Shown one piece after another: positions 57,895 to 64,000 of a stretch of DNA of 64,000 nt. Positions within the stretch are counted from its first letter, which is position 1, and each line of letters opens with the position of its first letter. This stretch comes from Nocardia nova NBRC 15556 (GTDB taxonomy: Bacteria; Actinomycetota; Actinomycetes; Mycobacteriales; Mycobacteriaceae), in the NCBI RefSeq assembly GCF_001613005.1, contig NZ_BDBN01000001.1, positions 124,001-188,000 of the forward strand. The letters run 5' to 3'. The position numbers and the translations under genes were made by a program. The notes under the pieces are model-generated. The model was not told where the DNA came from, searched no databases, and saw only the letters and a list, made by a program, of their open reading frames with translations.

Positions 57895-58542
57895 ATGGCT
57901 AGGCAAGCGCGTGCGGAAATCACCCGCGATTCGGTGCTGGCAGGCGCGGCCGACGTCTTTCTGCGACTCGGTTACGCGAATGCGAGCCTCAGCGAGATCA
58001 TCTCGCAATCCAACGTCACCAAGGGCGCACTGTACTTCCACTTCGGATCCAAGGAAGAACTCGCGCGCGCCGTAGTCGACCAGGGCAACGAACGACTGCG
58101 CGGCGCCTGCCAGGGCTTCTTCGACCCGCGCGTGCCCGCCCTCGAAGCCGCCATCGGCATCACCTACGTCGTCGCCGACCTCACCATGAACGATCCGATG
58201 GTGGGCGCGATGCTCAAACTCACGCACCAGATCGGTGACTATCGCGGCGCCTCGGGCGAGAACATCACCAAGACCTGGGGCGAAACCCAGATACTGCTCG
58301 CCGAGCGGGCCATCGCCCAGGGCGATCTCAAGCCCGACCTCGACCCCGAAACCATCGGCCTTCTCCTGCAGGAGATGACCGCCGGAGTCCACATCACCGC
58401 CGTCGGCACCGAATCCATCGACCAGATGGCGGTGCGCATGGAACGCATGTGGTACTTCCTGCTGCCCTCGATCGTGCCGGACGAGAAGGTGGCGTACTTC
58501 CGGGAATTCGCGGCCCGGCGGCTGCGCAGGTACGTGCCGTAA
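57895..58542 (+). CDS. TetR regulator, butyrolactone-receptor type
   Basis: A 215-residue protein whose N-terminus (RAEITRDSVLAGAADVFLRL, then SEIISQSNVTKGALYFHFGSKEELA) is the pattern of the ScbR/ArpA-type gamma-butyrolactone receptors. Those receptors bind diffusible signals and control secondary metabolism. No AfsA-type synthase or metabolite cluster lies in the window, so the ligand is open. It comes between the Rv1019-like gene and mfd, a place where M. tuberculosis has no gene, so it is probably an insertion. A small frame with its own ribosome-binding site ends in its start codon (TGATG). Confidence 0.75.
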   Translation: MARQARAEITRDSVLAGAADVFLRLGYANASLSEIISQSNVTKGALYFHFGSKEELARAVVDQGNERLRGACQGFFDPRVPALEAAIGITYVVADLTMNDPMVGAMLKLTHQIGDYRGASGENITKTWGETQILLAERAIAQGDLKPDLDPETIGLLLQEMTAGVHITAVGTESIDQMAVRMERMWYFLLPSIVPDEKVAYFREFAARRLRRYVP

Positions 58543-58612
58543 TCGGTCGCGACGTCAGACGACGGTACCTGTGAACGCCGGAGCCCCGCATTTGCGAGAT
58601 GTGCGCCTGAGT

Positions 58613-58705
58613 GGTTCTCGGCCGCCTCGATTGTGGACTGACGGAGCGAGGGAGCGCAGCGACTGAGCGGAGGAGGGAAAAATCGAGGCCTGAGGGCCGA
58701 GAACC
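58613..58705. repeat. Palindromic intergenic repeat, copy B
   Basis: A 93-bp palindrome, the inverted counterpart of 38486-38580. Its outer arms read GGTTCTCGGCC / GGCCGAGAACC (read on the opposite strand), against GGTTTTCGG / CCGAAAACC in copy A: both sides changed together, so pairing is kept. It lies between the butyrolactone-receptor-like gene and mfd, about 80 bp before the mfd start. Confidence 0.8.
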
Positions 58706-58788
58706 CCGCCGGAGCGAAGCGGAGGCCGAAAACATAGACTCGATTGGTCGCTCTGATTCGCCGATCTGTGCAGCCGGGAGTTTCTTTC

Positions 58789-62399
<3,611 letters not shown>

Positions 62400-62403
<4 letters not shown>

Positions 62404-63167
62404 GCGAGGACCGGGGCGAGCGCCCGTCGGGCGGAACCGACGACGCCGCGGCTGATTCCGCACGGGTCGCGCACGGCCTGACCGAGGCCGTCGAGGTCAT
62501 GGACCGGCTGTGGGATTTCGGTGGCTGGGAGGTCACCCAGACCCACGACTCGCTGCGGCCGTATCTGCTGGAGGAGACCTACGAACTCCTCGACGCCATC
62601 CAGCACGGCGATGCGGAGACGATCAAGGAGGAACTCGGCGATCTGCTGCTGCAGGTGCTGTTCCATTCCCGGATCGCCCAGGCCGCAGGCGAATTCACGG
62701 TCGACGATGTGGCCGCGGCGTTGGTCGCGAAACTGGTGCACCGCAGTCCGCATCTGTCGGATCCGGTCGTGGACGCCGGTGCGGATGTGGCCGCGAAGGT
62801 CGCCGCCCAGGAAAGGGCCTGGGAGGAACGCAAACTCACCGAGAAGGCGCGCCGCTCCTGCCTGGACGGGATCGCGATGGCGCAACCCGCGCTGGCGCTG
62901 GCGGAGAAAGTTCGCTCCCGTAGCGCGAAGGCGGGATTGCCCGAGGATCTGGTCCCGGAGGAGCTGCGGGTGATTCACCTGGGCGGACCCGAAAGTGCCG
63001 AGGAGCGGCTCCGCAAGGCCACGCTGGACTTCGCGGCGCGAATCCGGGCCGCCGAGGACGCGGCCGAGCGGACCCGCGGCGTACGCGGACCGCTGGGTCC
63101 CGACGAGTGGCGCGCCCATTGGGAAACCTTCGCCGACTCGCTGGGGGACCGGCAGCGCCGGCCGTGA
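62400..63167 (+). CDS. mazG: MazG nucleotide pyrophosphohydrolase
   Basis: Hydrolyses NTPs, including oxidised or non-canonical ones, to NMP and pyrophosphate. The 255-residue protein has the MazG core [20 protein letters not shown], then [14 protein letters not shown] and [15 protein letters not shown] with the metal-binding E-E-E-D set. A second, degenerate module follows ([18 protein letters not shown] to LDFAARI). The GTG start overlaps the mfd stop by 4 nt, so repair and nucleotide sanitation are coupled, as in M. tuberculosis. Confidence 0.93.
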
Positions 63168-63201
63168 GGTCGCGCCCGGTCGGCTCGCCCGTGTCGGGTG
63201 G

Positions 63202-63501
63202 TCAGGAGCCTTCCGCGAGATAGCGTTCGACGGTCTCGACCTTCGACGTGAGGGCGCCGGTGACTCCCGGACGAATATCGGCCTTGATCACGAGGCTGCA
63301 GCGCGGCGCGACCGCGAGGACGGCGTCGGAGGCCTGCTTGATGACCGCCATCACCTCGTCCCATTCCCCCTCGAGCGTGGTGAACATGGCGTTGGTTTCG
63401 TTCGGCAGCCCGCTGGCGCGGACGATGCGGACGGCTTCGGCGACGGCACGGCCCACATCGGCGCCGGTGCCGAGCGGGGTGACCGAGAAGGCGGCGATCA
63501 T
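63202..63501 (-). CDS. MTH1187-family thiamine-binding-type protein
   Basis: A 99-residue protein of the MTH1187/YkoF-like (DUF77) group: it starts [20 protein letters not shown] and has [19 protein letters not shown], a ferredoxin-like alpha/beta fold. Family members bind thiamine or related pyrimidines. The ATG at 63501 is chosen because homology starts there. It begins 4 bp after the upstream gene on the same strand. Confidence 0.85.
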   Translation of the reverse strand: MIAAFSVTPLGTGADVGRAVAEAVRIVRASGLPNETNAMFTTLEGEWDEVMAVIKQASDAVLAVAPRCSLVIKADIRPGVTGALTSKVETVERYLAEGS

Positions 63502-63505
63502 GCCG

Positions 63506-63982
63506 TCAATTCTTCGCGTCGACCATCTGCTGCAGGGTGGCGACACGCGAGCGGAGGTATTCGAGTTCCGGTTCGTCGAGAACCGTGCGCTGGATGCCCG
63601 CCTCGACCTCGAACGCGCCCTGGCGGTGGTCGTCGATCACCTCGACATCGATGGCGACGGCCACATAGTCCTCGGCGCCGGGCATCGGATCGGCGATCAC
63701 TCGCGCGCGACCGCGGGCGCACAGGGCCACATTGCCGCCGCCGAGGATCAGCAGCGCGACGTCGGGACGTTTGCGCAGCCGGGCCAGGGACCCGCGATCG
63801 AACTTGAGGCTCAACAGGATTCGCCGATCGTCGGCGCGCACCGGCCAGCTCACGGGAATCGCGTGCGGCGACGGATCGGTGGTCACCAGGACAGCGATGG
63901 TGTCCAGCGGCCAGGTGGGCAGGATGTCCAGTTCGGGATGCTCGGTCGCGGGCTGCTGACGTTCTCCGGCACTGGCTACCAT
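63506..63982 (-). CDS. Split-barrel flavin/F420-binding protein
   Basis: A 158-residue protein with the pyridoxamine-phosphate-oxidase-like split barrel: [41 protein letters not shown] and [20 protein letters not shown] follow the family order. Such small proteins bind FMN or F420 and may reduce or simply bind their ligand. It is the first gene of a two-gene unit with the MTH1187-type gene. The start near the window end is an ATG at 63982. Confidence 0.75.
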   Translation of the reverse strand: MVASAGERQQPATEHPELDILPTWPLDTIAVLVTTDPSPHAIPVSWPVRADDRRILLSLKFDRGSLARLRKRPDVALLILGGGNVALCARGRARVIADPMPGAEDYVAVAIDVEVIDDHRQGAFEVEAGIQRTVLDEPELEYLRSRVATLQQMVDAKN

Positions 63983-64000
63983 CTCGTCACCTCACGGTCG

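Overview
The window is high-GC DNA from a mycolic-acid-type actinomycete, most likely Nocardia or a close relative. The gene order rsmI / pmt / arcA, metG-tatD-rpfB-ksgA-ispE, FAAL (pks16-like)-pth-rplY and prs-glmU-tetR-mfd-mazG is the order I know from Mycobacterium tuberculosis around Rv1001-Rv1021. The strain differs by several insertions: a copper operon, an SDR/lipase pair, a complete ergothioneine cluster and a pair of Abi-alpha genes. This assignment rests on remembered synteny, not on a search.

Layout. (1) 1-3658 is the end of an integrative element, with a divergent pair of zinc-ribbon proteins (one a CoiA-like nuclease cut by the window edge), an excisionase-type protein and a tyrosine integrase that stops 99 bp from the 3' end of tRNA-Ala(CGC). 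(2) 3.8-13.8 kb holds a family 5 uracil-DNA glycosylase, a coupled pair of GyrI-like ligand-binding proteins, a GAF-GGDEF-EAL cyclic-di-GMP enzyme with a sensory partner, a PimC-like glycosyltransferase, an SDR, SoxR, arginine deiminase and a YtrA-type GntR regulator. (3) 13.8-24.1 kb is the conserved core (pmt, rsmI, tetR, metG, tatD, rpfB, ksgA), interrupted by an SDR and a secreted lipase. (4) 24.1-29.3 kb holds gene debris, a VOC protein, a small membrane protein and a copper operon (copZ, a secreted His-rich protein, copA) with CsoR-like operator sequence. (5) 29.6-38.5 kb holds ispE, an LLM oxidoreductase, a Uup-like ABC-F protein and a symmetrical locus: two Abi-alpha (DUF4393) paralogues around a DUF445 membrane protein. 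(6) 38.5-47.9 kb holds prfC, a dead acyltransferase fragment, rplY-pth-ADP-ribosylglycohydrolase, FAAL, a class V PLP enzyme, and a TetR/quinone-reductase divergon with a clear operator. (7) 48.1-52.7 kb is egtABCD, tightly coupled. (8) 52.7-64 kb holds DUF2461, an acidic protein, prs-glmU, tRNA-Gln, two TetR regulators (one like gamma-butyrolactone receptors), mfd-mazG and two small genes.

Functionally the region mixes translation and cell-wall housekeeping (metG, prfC, rplY, pth, ksgA, rsmI, pmt, glmU, rpfB) with stress defence (ergothioneine, SoxR, copper export, UDG, Mfd, MazG). The points most worth a second look are the Abi-alpha/DUF445/Abi-alpha locus, the paired zinc-ribbon proteins on the integrated element, a palindromic intergenic repeat whose two copies differ by compensatory changes, a 40-bp repeat beside prs and tRNA-Gln, and gene remnants after ksgA and before rplY. 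No CRISPR array or rRNA was seen.
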